A stretch of 64,000 nt of DNA from Paludibacteraceae bacterium (lineage in GTDB: Bacteria > Bacteroidota > Bacteroidia > Bacteroidales > Paludibacteraceae): assembly GCA_016937795.1 (NCBI GenBank), contig JAFGVV010000038.1, forward strand, positions 1-64,000, in the 5' to 3' direction. The notes under the pieces were generated by a model, which saw only the letters and a program-made list of their open reading frames with translations, ran no database searches and was not told the origin of the DNA. Made by a program: the position numbers and the translations under genes. Numbering within the stretch: position 1 is the stretch's first letter; each line of letters begins with the position of its first letter. Shown here piece by piece: positions 15,693 through 24,982 of this stretch.

Positions 15693-18515
15693 TTATTTAG
15701 CAGGCAGCATAACCACTTCGAGCAAATTGCCCTGATCAGTAATTTTTTTCAGTGTTTCCTGTACAAGCTGTGGAGTAAGCGCTTCCACTGAAGCTTTGTA
15801 ATCAGCTACCATATTCAGTTTATCCTGATAATAACGTACTACAGCCGATTCCCACCAGCCATTTTCGGCCATATCTTCGCTTATTTTTTTCAGCATATTT
15901 TGCTTCACTTTCTGCAAATCATCCTCGCGGGGCCCATTGGCTACAATTTCGGCAACTTCAGCATGAATAATACCCATTAATTTTTCCTGTTTTTCAGGAT
16001 CGGTATCAAACTGCATTAGCAAGGTAGCTTCGGACACTGGCAGATTGCTCATAGCACCACGTACGCCTACTCCATATGAGCCACCTTCTTTTTCACGGAT
16101 ACTTTCGAGATAGCGCATGCTCAAAATATTGCCAATCGCAGTCATCAGTGTACGCGACTGAATGTCATAAGCCATTGATGCATTATAGAGAATAAAGTTC
16201 GATGCTTTATTGATCTTCATCTCTTTTGTGAAATATTTCTTTACATTTCCTTTAGGTTTACGAATATTATTATCGCTAAACTTTTCGGCTTTTTTCTTGG
16301 ATTTCAATCCACCAAGATATGTCAGCACTGCACTTTTTACTGCTTCATCGTCAGGATTTATATTTCCTGTAAACACGAATGTAAAATCAGCAGGCATAGC
16401 AAAGCGTTCTTTAAAAATGGCCAGTGCTTTATCCTGATCAATTTTATCGAGCATATCTACATTTACCAATACATTGCGTGGATGGTTGTTGGAAATCCAT
16501 GTATTTACTGTATCGGAAAATGCCGAACGAGGATCACTGGCACGATTCACTAAACTTGCACGATACATATTCACCAAAGCCTTGAACGAGTTGTCATCCT
16601 TACGTGGTGCTGTAAAATTCAGATAGACAAGTTGAAGCATGGTTTCAAAATCCTTCACCGACGAATTTCCATCGAAACCTTCGGAATATTGATCGATGAA
16701 TGGACTAACAGACGCAATTTTGCCAGTAAGTACTTTGTTTAAATCAATCTGATTATATGATCCTAATCCATTATTACCCACAACACTTGTAGCTAAAATT
16801 GCGGAAGGCAGGTCGGCCACATCTTTTACTTTCGAAACACCACCCTTGCTAAATGCCGAAAGTAGAATTTCGTCTTCTTTGAATTTTGTAGGTTTAAACA
16901 CTACTTTCACCCCATTTTTCAATACCCATTCGGTAGTTCCAAACTGTTCGTTTTTGCTGACTTTTTTAATTTTCCCGGCTTTTGGCGCTTTGTCGATAAG
17001 AGGTTTACTCAAATCTTCTTCGGCCTTGGCTGTCAATTCCGCTTTTTTGCTAGCAGCCACCATTTCGCGTATTTCAGCTTCGACAGGCACTTTCACAGTT
17101 TCTTTTTCGGGCGAAGTAATATAAACAATTAAATTTTCGTCAGTCACATAAGTTTTAGCCATTTGATTAATCATTTCAGCCTTCAACTGTGGTAAAAGCA
17201 TTTGCAAAGTCTGATATTCCCACTCAATTCCAGGTATCACTTCATTATCGAGGAAATGACGCACATACTCGCGTACCAGCTGATTGTTCCGCTGATTTTC
17301 GCGGTCGTTATAAGCTTTTTCAATGCGTTTCAAAAGGTCGGTTTTGGCACGTTCGAGTTCTGAGTTTGTAAACCCGAAACGTTTTACTTTTTCAGCTTCA
17401 AGCAATAGTGCATTCAAACCTTCAGCTTCGCGACCTTCGTGGGGCACTACCAACATTTGGAAAGCATCTTTTGATTTTACAAGATCGCCATAAAAGGCAT
17501 AACCACCTACAAAAGGAGCATCTCCTTGCTGGCTGATTTCGTTGAAACGTTCGCCAAGCATTGTCGAAATAAGATTGTTGGCCACACCCAATGCATAACC
17601 ACTGATCGATGTTTTAATTTCTACCGGCAATTTGTCGTGCTTGTATTCGAGACCAATACGGGTTACTCGGGCTTCCGGGTCTTTTACAAGTGCCACAATT
17701 GGTTCTACATTGTTTTCTACACCATAAATCGGACGTTCGCCTGCATTTTCAGCTTTTGGGATATTGGCAAACATTGATTTAATTTTGGCTTCAATTTTAT
17801 CCACATCTACGTCACCCACAACAAGTATAGCCTGCAAATCGGGACGATACCATTTATGGTAGTAGTCACGCAAAGTTTTGTAACTAAAATTATTAATAAC
17901 AGCCGTATCGCCAATTACATCGCGTTTTGCATATTGCGAACCGGGATATTTAAGTTTATTGGCTTCTTTCCACATACGACGCTCTGCACCTGCACCTGTA
18001 CGCCATTCTTCCCGAATAACACCACGTTCAGCGTCAATCTCAGCTTCTTCGAGCGACACGAAACTTGACCAGTCGTGCAGCACAAGCAGCGCGCTGTCAA
18101 TTACGCCTTCGCGGGTTGTAGGCACATCCGAAAGATTATAAACCGTTTCGTCAAGCGAAGTATAAGCATTAATATTTGCACCAAACTTCACACCAATTTT
18201 TTCGAAATAATTAATAACCAGTTTTCCGGGAAAGTTTTTTGTACCATTAAAACACATGTGCTCCAAAAAGTGAGCTAAACCATTCTGGTCATCGTTTTCA
18301 AGTATTGCACCCACATTTTGAGCTATATAAAATTCAGCACGATCCTTAGGCAACTTATTGGCACGAATGTAATAAGTAAGTCCATTGTCGAGTTTTCCAT
18401 AGCGCACTTTAGGGTCGATGGGCACAGGAGGCGCCTGCTGAGCCATCAGGTTTACTGTAAAAAACAACAGTAAACCAGCCATCACAGTTTTTAAAATTCC
18501 GGTTTTCATTTTCAT
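15693..18515 (-). CDS. M16-family zinc protease, two-domain, exported
   Basis: The 940-residue protein has a signal peptide (hydrophobic residues 8-23, then MAQQAPP) and two M16 peptidase halves. The first half is active: the inverted zinc motif HFLEH at residues 82-86 with the third ligand glutamate at 163 (in DAERGVIREEW). The second half (from about residue 520, TTEWVLKNGVKVVFKPTKF) lacks the HxxEH motif, as is usual for the non-catalytic half. A C-terminal GGSYGVGVRGA region matches the substrate-closing R/Y segment. It probably degrades peptides in the periplasm. The gene stands alone on the minus strand. A near-consensus TTACTTTG lies about 57 bases upstream. Confidence 0.92.
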   Translation of the reverse strand: MKMKTGILKTVMAGLLLFFTVNLMAQQAPPVPIDPKVRYGKLDNGLTYYIRANKLPKDRAEFYIAQNVGAILENDDQNGLAHFLEHMCFNGTKNFPGKLVINYFEKIGVKFGANINAYTSLDETVYNLSDVPTTREGVIDSALLVLHDWSSFVSLEEAEIDAERGVIREEWRTGAGAERRMWKEANKLKYPGSQYAKRDVIGDTAVINNFSYKTLRDYYHKWYRPDLQAILVVGDVDVDKIEAKIKSMFANIPKAENAGERPIYGVENNVEPIVALVKDPEARVTRIGLEYKHDKLPVEIKTSISGYALGVANNLISTMLGERFNEISQQGDAPFVGGYAFYGDLVKSKDAFQMLVVPHEGREAEGLNALLLEAEKVKRFGFTNSELERAKTDLLKRIEKAYNDRENQRNNQLVREYVRHFLDNEVIPGIEWEYQTLQMLLPQLKAEMINQMAKTYVTDENLIVYITSPEKETVKVPVEAEIREMVAASKKAELTAKAEEDLSKPLIDKAPKAGKIKKVSKNEQFGTTEWVLKNGVKVVFKPTKFKEDEILLSAFSKGGVSKVKDVADLPSAILATSVVGNNGLGSYNQIDLNKVLTGKIASVSPFIDQYSEGFDGNSSVKDFETMLQLVYLNFTAPRKDDNSFKALVNMYRASLVNRASDPRSAFSDTVNTWISNNHPRNVLVNVDMLDKIDQDKALAIFKERFAMPADFTFVFTGNINPDDEAVKSAVLTYLGGLKSKKKAEKFSDNNIRKPKGNVKKYFTKEMKINKASNFILYNASMAYDIQSRTLMTAIGNILSMRYLESIREKEGGSYGVGVRGAMSNLPVSEATLLMQFDTDPEKQEKLMGIIHAEVAEIVANGPREDDLQKVKQNMLKKISEDMAENGWWESAVVRYYQDKLNMVADYKASVEALTPQLVQETLKKITDQGNLLEVVMLPAK

Positions 18516-18766
18516 TCTGTTTTAGTAAAATAATGTTATATTAATTTATTGAAAAATACATTTTATACTCCGCAAAGTAACAGATAATTTTTCTAATAAC
18601 AAAATATATTTATTGTTTTTCGATAATAATCTCTATTTGCAAATCAAAATTCCGGCAAATAATGACAGTAAGTCAAAATGATTAATGATACTGAAAACCG
18701 AATTAACTATGGCCGGGGAGTTTGAAATGAAGGAATAATCAAAATTCAAAACCAATATTATTTTGC

Positions 18767-18774
18767 TATTTTTG
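18767..18774 (+). promoter_or_regulatory. -7 box upstream of the fRMsr gene
   Basis: TATTTTTG fits TAnnTTTG and lies 24 bases before the ATG at 18799. No -33 TTG at proper spacing is evident. The rest of the 283-base gap 18516-18798 is AT-rich with no recognised feature. Confidence 0.45.
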
Positions 18775-18798
18775 CAAACAAAATTTAGAACAATCATT

Positions 18799-19284
18799 AT
18801 GTCAGAAAGCTTAATTATTGGTACCAATGCTTCAAAACAGGAAAAATACGAGACACTTCACCCACAGATTGAAGCACTTATATCATACGAACAAAATCTT
18901 ACAGCCAATTTGGCAAATGTAAGTGCAGCACTGCACGAAGTATTTGGTTGGTGGTGGGTTGGATTCTATATAGTCGAAAGCGATGAACTTGTACTCGGGC
19001 CGTTTCAGGGACCGATAGCGTGCACACGCATTCGCTTTGGGCGTGGTGTGTGTGGCACTGCTTGGAAGGAAGCTAAAAGTAAGCTTGTACCCGATGTGGA
19101 AAGATTCCCTGGCCATATTGCCTGTAGCAGTGCTTCGGTGTCGGAAATTGTAGTGCCTATCATTGATAAAAACGGAAAAGTACTGGCTGTGCTCGATGTG
19201 GACAGCGAACGCTTCGATGTCCTTGACGAAACTGATGTGCATTATCTTGAAAAACTTGCTGCAATGGTAGCTGAAAAATTTTGA
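18799..19284 (+). CDS. msrC: Free methionine-(R)-sulfoxide reductase, GAF fold
   Basis: The 161-residue protein is a single GAF domain with the three cysteines that mark the fRMsr family: ACTRIRFGRGVCG (two) and GHIACSS (third). FGWWWVGFYIVESDELVLGPFQG is the family's substrate-cap segment. The enzyme reduces free L-methionine-(R)-sulfoxide through disulfide exchange. ATG 18799 is chosen because upstream in-frame codons fall in the promoter. Its stop overlaps the region just before the next gene (18 bases from its ATG), so the pair is likely one antioxidant transcription unit. Confidence 0.93.
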   Translation: MSESLIIGTNASKQEKYETLHPQIEALISYEQNLTANLANVSAALHEVFGWWWVGFYIVESDELVLGPFQGPIACTRIRFGRGVCGTAWKEAKSKLVPDVERFPGHIACSSASVSEIVVPIIDKNGKVLAVLDVDSERFDVLDETDVHYLEKLAAMVAEKF

Positions 19285-19301
19285 TAACTCAATATGATAA
19301 T

Positions 19302-19784
19302 ATGAAATATTACCAAACGGAAGTTCGTCGTCAGAACCGTTTACTGTCCGAGTCGGATGCCATTACATTATTACGCGAGGGCGAATATGGTTTTCTTTCG
19401 CTTATAGATGAGGGCGGTAAACCTTACGGCATTCCCATAAGTTATGTATGGAATGGAAATGACAATATCTATTTGCATGGTGCTCCCGAAGGGAAAAAGC
19501 TGAAATGCATTACAAAACAGCCAAATGTATCATTCTCGATAGTGGGGCGCACAAATGTAATTCCCGAAAAATTCACGACAAGCTATAGCAGTGTTATACT
19601 CGCTTGCGAAGCTACGGTTGTGCTCAACGATGAAGAAAGAATGTACGCTCTGAAATTACTTATTTCCAAATATTCACCCGGACTCGAAGAAGTGGGCCTG
19701 AAATACGCCAAAGGCTCGTTTCAGCGAACAGCCATTATAAAAATGAAAGTGCTTAGCTGGTCGGGTAAAGCAAAAGTAATTTAA
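19302..19784 (+). CDS. NimA-like flavin-binding protein, PNPOx family
   Basis: The 160-residue split-barrel protein has EGEYGFLSLIDEGGKPYGIPISYVW, YLHGAPEGKKLKCI and NVSFSIVGRTNVIPEKFTT, the typical order of the pyridoxamine-phosphate-oxidase-like/5-nitroimidazole reductase (Nim) family. These proteins bind FMN or a related cofactor. Some members give nitroimidazole tolerance, but most have unknown substrates. Sequence alone does not show resistance. The ATG at 19302 matches the family start (an in-frame TTG at 19281 is ignored). It follows msrC at 17 bases. Confidence 0.82.
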   Translation: MKYYQTEVRRQNRLLSESDAITLLREGEYGFLSLIDEGGKPYGIPISYVWNGNDNIYLHGAPEGKKLKCITKQPNVSFSIVGRTNVIPEKFTTSYSSVILACEATVVLNDEERMYALKLLISKYSPGLEEVGLKYAKGSFQRTAIIKMKVLSWSGKAKVI

Positions 19785-19867
19785 ATAAACATCTTTCACA
19801 CTAATGACCTTCTAAACGGATAATGGCTTAAATTATTCGTTTATTTTTTTGTAGAAAAACGAAGCAC

Positions 19868-19875
19868 TATATTTG
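19868..19875 (+). promoter_or_regulatory. -7 box upstream of the ECF sigma gene
   Basis: TATATTTG fits TAnnTTTG and lies about 97 bases before the ATG at 19973. A TTTG at 19848-19851 is only 16 bases upstream. The sigma operon therefore seems to have a housekeeping-type promoter, though autoregulation from an ECF promoter cannot be excluded by eye. Confidence 0.4.
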
Positions 19876-19972
19876 CACAAAATATATCCGAATCAAATGA
19901 TTTTGAATTATTTCTGCCTAACAGAATCAATGCTTTGCAACGTTTCGAAACAAACTTTCATCAACAAAGAGA

Positions 19973-20548
19973 ATGGGCGACAAAAGGATTACTGACGAAC
20001 AAGAACTGATTGCCGGATGCATCGAAGGAAAGTCGTGGGCGCAACGCGCCATTTACGACCGCTTTGCACCTGCCATGATGTCGGTCTGTGTTCGTTACGT
20101 TACCGATCGCGAAACCGCCCGCGACCTACTCCAGGAGGGATTTATTAAGCTGTTTACAAAAATTGAAAGTTACTCGGGTACAGGTGCTTTCGGAGGTTGG
20201 GTGCGAAGGATCTTTGTGACTACCGCCCTCGAACATCTCAGGCAAAACGATGCATTGAAACAAAGTACCGATATCGAGCTTGTGGGCTATCATATTGAAA
20301 ATAATGAGATTTCGGTGCTCGAAAAAATTTCAGCTGATGATTTGATGTCCTGTATCGCACAACTGTCCGACGGCTATCGCACCGTTTTTAATCTCTATGC
20401 CATCGAAGGTTACTCACATGCAGAAATAGCCGAAATGCTCGGAATAAGCGAAGGAACCTCGCGTTCGCAATTTATGCGCGCCCGAAAAATTCTTCAAAAA
20501 TCAGTTTTATCACTACACGGAAATGAATATGCAAAAGAATACAGATAA
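19973..20548 (+). CDS. ECF-type RNA polymerase sigma factor
   Basis: The 191-residue protein has sigma-70 region 2 (RAIYDRFAPAMMSVCVRYV and ARDLLQEGFIKLFTKI) and region 4 (QLSDGYRTVFNLYAIEGYSHAEIAEMLGISEGTSRSQFMRARKIL) with no region 3, the ECF layout common in Bacteroidota. Its last 26 bases overlap the start of the next gene, which carries an anti-sigma-like N-terminus. The two products are therefore probably made together and interact. Downstream are serpin and lipoprotein genes on the same strand with gaps of 11-19 bases or overlap, forming a five-gene operon. Confidence 0.93.
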   Translation: MGDKRITDEQELIAGCIEGKSWAQRAIYDRFAPAMMSVCVRYVTDRETARDLLQEGFIKLFTKIESYSGTGAFGGWVRRIFVTTALEHLRQNDALKQSTDIELVGYHIENNEISVLEKISADDLMSCIAQLSDGYRTVFNLYAIEGYSHAEIAEMLGISEGTSRSQFMRARKILQKSVLSLHGNEYAKEYR

Positions 20549-21830
20549 TAACTCACACGATGCTTTCAGCGAACTGTTCAGGCAGAAGCTCGAAAACCAC
20601 ACTTTGCCTGTGGACGATGGCGCATGGAATGCCATTCAAAAAAGCATTGCTGCCCGCAAACGCAAACGACTGATACCGCTTTGGTGGCTGTCGGCTGCGG
20701 CCGTGATGGTGCTTTCATTCTTGATTTTCAGTAATCCCAACAACGAACTTTCTAAACAAGTAGCCGAAAACAAAACCATTGAAAATACAACAGAGAAAAC
20801 TATTTCGGTGAAACAGAAAACTGATATTATGCCCCAAAACCTTACAAAACATAATATCGCGGAACAGCAAATTGTACAAAAAAACACACATAATTCAACA
20901 AGTTCAAATCAATCAGAGACTAAGCCTGTGTCTGATAATCAACACGCTAATTATATTCGGACAAATATAAGTAATGATTTTGCAGAAACAGCAAAAAACA
21001 CTGATCCAAAAACTATTGTAGCAGATAGCGTTCAGCAAGAAACTGTTAGTAATGATGGTTCGGAAACCATTTTAGCCGAAAATGACAAAAAAAAGGATTT
21101 ATCCAAAGAAGAAAAAAAGAACATTATTGAACTTGCTCAGAGTGAAAGCGATTGGGAAGACCCGTTAAAAACAGAGATTAGCAACGAATGGGTGGTGCTT
21201 GCTTCGCTGGGGTCAGGACGAAGTTCGTCGGGCAGTCCACAGTTTTTGGATGCATCAAACTCCGACCTTTACACTGGTTTGGTTCGTGCTCCGAGTGTTA
21301 AAACTACCGCAACAATATTGGAACCTGCCGATTTCTCATCGAGAAAATTTCACGCTCCAATAAGTTTTGGCTTGCGTGCAGGCAAACAAATAAATAAACA
21401 AATCTCAGTAGAAACAGGCTTGGTTTACACTTACCTCCTCACCGACCTCGAGTCGGCAAGTTATAATGCAACGCTCAATCTGCATTATTTGGGAATTCCG
21501 GTTAATGCAAAAGCGAGTATTTGGACCAATCGTCAGTGGTCAGTTTATGCGTCTGGAGGTGCTATGATCGAAAAAGGTTTGCGCTCGGTTTACATACAGG
21601 AACAACAATTGGGAAATCAGACAATTAAAACCACAGCATCCACCAATATCGAAGGATTTCAATGGTCGGTGAATGCTGCATTAGGTGTCGCTTATAATTT
21701 TGCCGGAGCATTCGATTTCTATTTCGAGCCGGGATTTTCGTATTTTTTCGATAACGATCAACCGCTGAGTATACGGTCCGACCGACAATTTACACTGGGG
21801 GTTGAAGCCGGATTGAGATACGCTTTTTAA
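20523..21830 (+). CDS. Membrane-spanning anti-sigma-like protein with C-terminal beta-barrel
   Basis: The 435-residue protein has an unusual layout. Residues 1-48 are a short acidic/basic cytoplasmic-type segment (FRQKLENHTLPVDDGAWNAI, then RKRKR) typical of Bacteroidota anti-sigma starts. Residues 51-70 form one hydrophobic helix. Residues 75-230 are a polar linker rich in Asn, Lys, Thr and Gln. Residues 250-435 form a barrel of alternating strands (ISFGLRAGKQINKQISVETG, ending RQFTLGVEAGLRYAF with a terminal aromatic) of the PorT/outer-membrane-beta-barrel type. No cleavable signal is seen. It could link the outer membrane to the sigma factor. A start two codons downstream (ATG 20529) is also possible. 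Confidence 0.75.
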   Translation: MNMQKNTDNNSHDAFSELFRQKLENHTLPVDDGAWNAIQKSIAARKRKRLIPLWWLSAAAVMVLSFLIFSNPNNELSKQVAENKTIENTTEKTISVKQKTDIMPQNLTKHNIAEQQIVQKNTHNSTSSNQSETKPVSDNQHANYIRTNISNDFAETAKNTDPKTIVADSVQQETVSNDGSETILAENDKKKDLSKEEKKNIIELAQSESDWEDPLKTEISNEWVVLASLGSGRSSSGSPQFLDASNSDLYTGLVRAPSVKTTATILEPADFSSRKFHAPISFGLRAGKQINKQISVETGLVYTYLLTDLESASYNATLNLHYLGIPVNAKASIWTNRQWSVYASGGAMIEKGLRSVYIQEQQLGNQTIKTTASTNIEGFQWSVNAALGVAYNFAGAFDFYFEPGFSYFFDNDQPLSIRSDRQFTLGVEAGLRYAF

Positions 21831-21849
21831 CTCTTTAAAAAATATTCCT

Positions 21850-23076
21850 ATGAAAAAACTAACTATTTTATTGCTTTTAGTGAGTATTCTTCCTTCCTGC
21901 GATTTGGTGAAGGATGCTGATGTGGAAAATACAAAAGTCAAAGAAATTGTGCTTCGTGCACCATTGCAAAAACGTGTGGCGCAGGACAATGATTTTGCAT
22001 TCGAATTGCTGCGTAAAACCATTGCCAACAACGACAACGAAAATGTTTTCCTTTCGCCAATGAGCGTAAGTATTGCACTTGGAATGGCACTGAATGGCGC
22101 TGAAAACGAAACCGAGGCGCAAATTGCCGATGCGTTGCGTTTTAACGACATGACTTATGCCGAAATTAATGAGTATTACAAGATTATGCAATCAAATCTT
22201 CCGGTTGTCGATCCGAAAGTGAAGTTGAGCATAGCCAATGCAGTGTGGTACGATAAATTGTTTTCCGTGAAGCAAAGTTTCTTGGATGTGAATGCCGAAA
22301 ATTTCGATGCATATATCAAAATGCTCGATTTTAAAAGTGCAGATGCGCTCGATACCATCAACAGCTGGTGCTCGCGAAAAACCAACAAACTGATACCCAC
22401 AATTCTCGACGAAATTCCTGCTGATGCGGCAATGTATCTGACAAATGCTGTGTACTTTAAAGGGTTATGGTCGCAGAAATTTGACAAGAAAAATACCCGT
22501 GAGGCTGAGTTTCGGAACATGAATAACCAAAATGTGCGCGTAAACATGATGTCACTCAAAGATACTTTTATGTACCGCGAAGATGAAATGGCGCAATATC
22601 TGACCATGTCCTACGGTGGCAAAGCTTTTAGTATGACTGTTATGCTTCCTGCCGAAGGTAAAACGACTGATGAATTGCTTGCCGAACTCGATGCTGCAAA
22701 ATGGCAGAATATTCAGGATGGTATGTCAAGTCGCGAAGTGCAGGTGTTTATGCCACGACTGAAAGTAGAGAATAAATTCAAACTGAAACAAACTCTTGCA
22801 GATATGGGTATGCCTGTGTCCTTTACCGAAATGGCCGACTTTACAGGTATCAGCGACATACCAATAATGATTTCGGATGTGATTCACAAAACCTATGTGA
22901 CCGTTGATGAAGATGGCACCGAAGCGGCGGCAGTCACAGCTGTAGAGTTTGAATTTACGTCTATGCCCGAACACAAAGAATTTAATGTAAATAAAACTTT
23001 TGTGTTTGTAATCAGCGAAAAAAGTACAGGTGTGATTCTGTTTGCCGGGAAAATTGGAAATCCTGATAAATATTAA
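21850..23076 (+). CDS. Serpin-family protease inhibitor, lipoprotein
   Basis: The 408-residue protein begins with a lipoprotein signal (lipobox LPSC at about 15-18). A full serpin fold follows: NVFLSPMSVSIALGMALNGA, LTNAVYFKGLWSQKFDKKNT, and the C-terminal FVFVISEKSTGVILFAGKIGNP. The reactive-centre hinge is intact: G356-T357-E358-A359-A360-A361 (P15-P10) with small residues, as in inhibitory serpins. By counting, P1 is near Thr370 in EFEFTSMP. Inhibitory serpins trap serine or cysteine proteases as covalent complexes. Being a lipoprotein, it would sit on a membrane and guard against periplasmic or external proteases. Confidence 0.93.
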   Translation: MKKLTILLLLVSILPSCDLVKDADVENTKVKEIVLRAPLQKRVAQDNDFAFELLRKTIANNDNENVFLSPMSVSIALGMALNGAENETEAQIADALRFNDMTYAEINEYYKIMQSNLPVVDPKVKLSIANAVWYDKLFSVKQSFLDVNAENFDAYIKMLDFKSADALDTINSWCSRKTNKLIPTILDEIPADAAMYLTNAVYFKGLWSQKFDKKNTREAEFRNMNNQNVRVNMMSLKDTFMYREDEMAQYLTMSYGGKAFSMTVMLPAEGKTTDELLAELDAAKWQNIQDGMSSREVQVFMPRLKVENKFKLKQTLADMGMPVSFTEMADFTGISDIPIMISDVIHKTYVTVDEDGTEAAAVTAVEFEFTSMPEHKEFNVNKTFVFVISEKSTGVILFAGKIGNPDKY

Positions 23077-23087
23077 AATTCATAATT

Positions 23088-24377
23088 ATGAGACGAACAA
23101 TATATCTTTTGCCGCTAATGCTCATGTATTTACTGAGCGCCTGTGAAAATAATTTTTCGGAAACTGTTACTTATCCTATCAACGAGCCTGTGTTTATGGA
23201 TGCTGATGAGTTCAGAGCTAAGGTAAAGGTTACTAACCAGGCACGCGATATAAAAAAACAAGGCAAAATAAGCTTTTACGAAGGTTTCCTGTTTATCTCG
23301 GAACCCAACGAAGGCATTCATATTATCGACAACCGCAATCCTTCAAATCCTGAAAACATAGGGTTTATTGAACTTACAGGAAATGCTGACATTGCCATTC
23401 GCGATAATTTGTTGTATGCCGATTCGTATATCGACCTCGTGTGGTTCGACATAACAAATCCGCATTCGCCACAATTTGCAGGGCGCATCGATTCTATTTT
23501 TCCGGATGCTTTACCTCCGGTTTATAACGATTATGTAATTGATTACAATATGTGCTTCGGAGAAAACCGCCAATCCGGCATTATTGTGGGCTGGAAAGTA
23601 GCCGAACGTACCGAAAACATAAATCATTTCACTGGTGGTGGATTTTGGCCATGGGGAGGTGATGTGTTTTATGACTCTGCTACATCCGCCACAAATGGTG
23701 GAGGAGGCTCCAAAAATGGAATCAACGGATCTATGTCGCGCTTTGCGCTTTACGACAATAAACTTTATACGGTGATTCGCGATTATATGTCGATTTTCGA
23801 CCTGAGTGGCACAACGCCCGTGAAAGCTGTTGAAAATATTTATATAGGCTGGAGCGTGGAAACTCTTTTTAGCTACCAGGACAATATGTTTATGGGCACT
23901 CCCACAGGTATGCTTATTTATTCGGTGGCCGACCCGCTAAAACCTGAGTATATGTCGTCGGTCACTCACATTTTTGGTTGCGACCCTGTTGTAGTACACA
24001 ATGACATGGCATACGTTACAGTGCACTCGGGCAATTTGTGTGGACAAAATGTAAACGAATTGTTTATTGTGGATGTGTCAGATGTGCGCGAACCTAAAAA
24101 ATTAGTCACTTATAATATGACCAAACCCAAAGGATTGGGCATCGACAAGGAAATGCTCTTTTTGTGCGACGATGGGCTTAAAATTTTCAGCATTACAACT
24201 CCCGAAAAATCGTATCTGCAAAGTATAAAGCATATTAAAGGCATGGAAGGTTACGACCTTATCGCCTGGAATAATGTACTGATGATGATTGCCGAGGATG
24301 GTCTTTATCAATACGATTACAGCGACATAAATGACATTAAAGCACTGAGTGTGATTAAATTTGCAAATAATGAATAA
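23088..24377 (+). CDS. LVIVD-repeat lipoprotein
   Basis: The 429-residue protein has a lipobox (LLSAC, residues about 15-19). Beta-propeller-like LVIVD repeats (PF08309 type) follow: GIHIIDNRNPSNPENIGFI, LVWFDITNPHSPQFAGRI, MLIYSVADPLKPEYMSSV and LFIVDVSDVREPKKLVTY. Such proteins are common in Bacteroidota, with no settled function; a scaffold or ligand-binding role at the surface is a guess. A glycine-rich loop (GGGFWPWGGD, TNGGGGSKNG) interrupts the repeats. It lies 11 bases after the serpin gene and overlaps the next gene by 8 bases. Confidence 0.82.
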   Translation: MRRTIYLLPLMLMYLLSACENNFSETVTYPINEPVFMDADEFRAKVKVTNQARDIKKQGKISFYEGFLFISEPNEGIHIIDNRNPSNPENIGFIELTGNADIAIRDNLLYADSYIDLVWFDITNPHSPQFAGRIDSIFPDALPPVYNDYVIDYNMCFGENRQSGIIVGWKVAERTENINHFTGGGFWPWGGDVFYDSATSATNGGGGSKNGINGSMSRFALYDNKLYTVIRDYMSIFDLSGTTPVKAVENIYIGWSVETLFSYQDNMFMGTPTGMLIYSVADPLKPEYMSSVTHIFGCDPVVVHNDMAYVTVHSGNLCGQNVNELFIVDVSDVREPKKLVTYNMTKPKGLGIDKEMLFLCDDGLKIFSITTPEKSYLQSIKHIKGMEGYDLIAWNNVLMMIAEDGLYQYDYSDINDIKALSVIKFANNE

Positions 24378-24897
24378 TAAAGAAAATCAGATCAAAAGTT
24401 TTTTCATCAAAAGTACGCGAATAATCTCTGTACTCATTATTTCGTTGGGCATAGCTTCCTGTAGTAGTGATATGTATGCCGAACCGGAATTGACCAATAA
24501 TGAGATTTACGGATTATGGACAGATACTATCAAAACAACAGAAGGCAGATATGTGTATAATCTGACATTCAGGCCAAACGGAACTTTTTTATCGACAACT
24601 TTGGGATTAGGCTTTTACGACAAACAGGAGGAAAACGAGATGTCGTTTTATAGCGACGAACAAGGTAATTACGTACAAAGCGCCCGTAATATCTACTTTT
24701 TGTCGAAAAACACAACAGAATGGGATGCCTTCAAAAACCAACCTCCGGTATCCAACGACACGAGTAAAGTAATTTTCGAGTCCTGTTCATACGAAATAAT
24801 AATTGATACGCTTACACTTAAATATATTTCATATCCGGCTGATGCTCCTGAGCTTACGACCCGGAAATATATCAGAAAAACACAACAACCCGATTGA
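24370..24897 (+). CDS. Small lipoprotein of unknown function
   Basis: The 175-residue protein has a lipoprotein signal (hydrophobic IISVLIISLGIASC, cysteine at about residue 31). It then carries a lipocalin-like or DUF-type beta domain with the opening ELTNNEIYGLWTDTIKT and YNLTFRPNGTFLSTT. The ...GLW...F...NGTF pattern is seen in small Bacteroidota lipocalin-like lipoproteins, but the match is weak. The ATG (24370) overlaps the stop of the LVIVD gene, which implies coupled translation and membership of the sigma-factor operon. Function unknown. Confidence 0.65.
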   Translation: MNNKENQIKSFFIKSTRIISVLIISLGIASCSSDMYAEPELTNNEIYGLWTDTIKTTEGRYVYNLTFRPNGTFLSTTLGLGFYDKQEENEMSFYSDEQGNYVQSARNIYFLSKNTTEWDAFKNQPPVSNDTSKVIFESCSYEIIIDTLTLKYISYPADAPELTTRKYIRKTQQPD

Positions 24898-24925
24898 TGA
24901 AGAATAAGTCACGCTTTTTTTTGAA

Positions 24926-24961
24926 CAAAAACGGAGAATTCAGATAAATGAATTCTCCGTT
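24926..24961. terminator. Bidirectional terminator
   Basis: A 13-bp perfect stem (24930-24942 with 24949-24961, loop GATAAA) lies between the convergent lipoprotein and S9 peptidase genes. On the minus strand it is followed by TTTTTG, so it mainly serves the peptidase gene. A separate run of eight T (24915-24922) lies on the plus-strand side. Confidence 0.75.
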
Positions 24962-24982
24962 CCTTATTTAACAATAAACGTA

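Noticed and set aside
19302..19784. Calling the Nim-like protein a nitroimidazole resistance gene
   Set aside because: The fold family is broad and the sequence alone does not show nitroreductase activity or resistance.
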